The translations under genes and the position numbers were made by a program. A stretch of 6,221 nucleotides of DNA from Propionibacteriaceae bacterium (lineage in GTDB: Bacteria; Actinomycetota; Actinomycetes; Propionibacteriales; Propionibacteriaceae), in contig JAJTCL010000167.1 in assembly GCA_021323255.1 (NCBI GenBank), positions 1 through 6,221 on the forward strand. The letters run 5' to 3'. Numbering within the stretch: position 1 is the stretch's first letter; each line of letters begins with the position of its first letter. Below the pieces are notes generated by a model. It was not told the DNA's origin. It was given only the letters and a program-made list of their open reading frames with translations, and made no database searches. Shown here piece after piece: positions 5,621-6,221 of the stretch.

Positions 5621-6221
5621 GTGCGCGCTATTCGTCGTTTGGTCGTGCGCCCGGTGCTGCCTGAGGTTTTGAAGCCTCTGGGCGATCTGGCCCGAAACCT
5701 GCGCTGGTGTTGGCATCCTGAGACACAAGATCTTTTCCGGTCAGTGGATCCCCAGTTGTGGGAGCGCACTGGCGGCGACCCGGTCAGGCTGCTGGCCGAC
5801 GTATCGGTCGAGCGCCTTCAGGCGCTTTCCATCGACAAGCGGTTCATCAAGAACCTGCGTCAGGCGCAGGCTGATCTCGCCGACTATCTGGCCGGCGATC
5901 ACTGGTATCAAAGCTACGCAGCCGAGAACCCTGCAGCGCCGGTCAGTATTGGCTACTTCTCACCCGAATTCGGTATCACCGAGGTACTGCCGCAGTACTC
6001 AGGTGGCCTGGGGATCCTTGCCGGTGATCATTTGAAAGCCGCAAGCGACCTCGGTGTTCCGATCATCGGGGTTGGTCTGCTGTACCGGCAGGGGTACTTC
6101 CGGCAGTCATTGAATGCCGCGGGCTGGCAGCAGGAGCGCTACCCGCTGCTGGATCCGAATTCATTGCCTCTGACGTTGCTGCACGATGAAAGCGGTCCGG
6201 TCCGAATCGAGGTGCCACTCG
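5621..6221 (+). CDS. glgP: Alpha-glucan (glycogen) phosphorylase GlgP, N-terminal part (3' end beyond window)
   Basis: Releases glucose 1-phosphate from the non-reducing ends of alpha-1,4-glucan by pyridoxal-phosphate-dependent phosphorolysis. The visible 200 residues run open to the right edge. Residues 1 to about 100 match the DUF3417 domain that precedes the catalytic part in actinobacterial and thermophilic GlgPs (NLRWCWHPETQDLF at 26-39, DPQLWERTGGDPVRLL at 43-58). The GT35 phosphorylase fold then starts with IGYFSPEFGITEVLPQYSGG (110-129), and the phosphate/glucan-binding glycine-rich segment LGILAGDHLKAASDLGVP (130-147) follows. The pattern closely follows mycobacterial GlgP. The GTG start at 5621 is the first possible start after an in-frame TAA at 5609, and the opening VRAIRRLVVR aligns with the mycobacterial N-terminus. 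It has no ribosome binding site and may be leaderless. The pyridoxal-phosphate lysine and about three quarters of the protein lie outside. Transcribed away from the glgE operon, as in M. tuberculosis. Confidence 0.95.
   Translation, partial: MRAIRRLVVRPVLPEVLKPLGDLARNLRWCWHPETQDLFRSVDPQLWERTGGDPVRLLADVSVERLQALSIDKRFIKNLRQAQADLADYLAGDHWYQSYAAENPAAPVSIGYFSPEFGITEVLPQYSGGLGILAGDHLKAASDLGVPIIGVGLLYRQGYFRQSLNAAGWQQERYPLLDPNSLPLTLLHDESGPVRIEVPL

Noticed and set aside
5436..5769. Open frames crossing the intergenic region (5436-5672 plus, 5515-5769 minus)
   Set aside because: They overlap the well-supported starts of glgE and glgP, have no family resemblance, and arise from the frame opposite or offset to those genes.
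1..6221. Mobile elements, tRNA/rRNA genes, CRISPR arrays, frameshifts or other signs of transfer
   Set aside because: Coding is continuous and collinear with known families throughout; no transposase, attachment-like repeat, RNA gene fold or broken frame was seen.

Overview
This window holds a glycogen / alpha-glucan metabolism locus from an actinobacterium. The evidence is the set of genes (GlgE maltosyltransferase, maltokinase, GlgB, and an actinobacterial-type GlgP with an N-terminal DUF3417 domain), the GC-rich composition (roughly 60% by eye) and the use of GTG starts. I cannot place it in a genus from the sequence alone. Moderate GC and long low-complexity additions to GlgE and the maltokinase argue against a close relative of the well-studied Mycobacterium or Streptomyces strains.

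Layout. On the minus strand, reading from right to left, three genes are packed head to tail: glgE (5500 to 3281), maltokinase mak/pep2 (3274 to 1676) and glgB (1670 running off the left edge; 556 codons visible). The gaps are only 6 and 5 bases, and each downstream ribosome binding site overlaps or abuts the end of the preceding gene, so this is almost certainly one translationally coupled operon. On the plus strand, a 120-base intergenic region (5501-5620) separates glgE from the divergent glgP (5621 running off the right edge; 200 codons visible).

How they work together (established knowledge of the GlgE pathway). Maltokinase phosphorylates maltose to maltose 1-phosphate. GlgE transfers the maltosyl unit to the non-reducing end of an alpha-1,4-glucan. 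GlgB inserts alpha-1,6 branches. GlgP removes glucose as glucose 1-phosphate. Synthesis therefore faces breakdown across one short control region. No trehalose synthase (treS), the usual maltose source, lies between glgE and mak; it must be elsewhere, beyond glgB, or absent.

The sequence does not show a new system. The points that deserve a second look are the missing treS, -10-like hexamers placed for leaderless transcription of glgP and possibly glgE, a tandem 10-residue repeat at the maltokinase C-terminus that carries the glgB translation signal, and a few residue-level variations at active sites. All reading frames antisense to these genes look like shadows.
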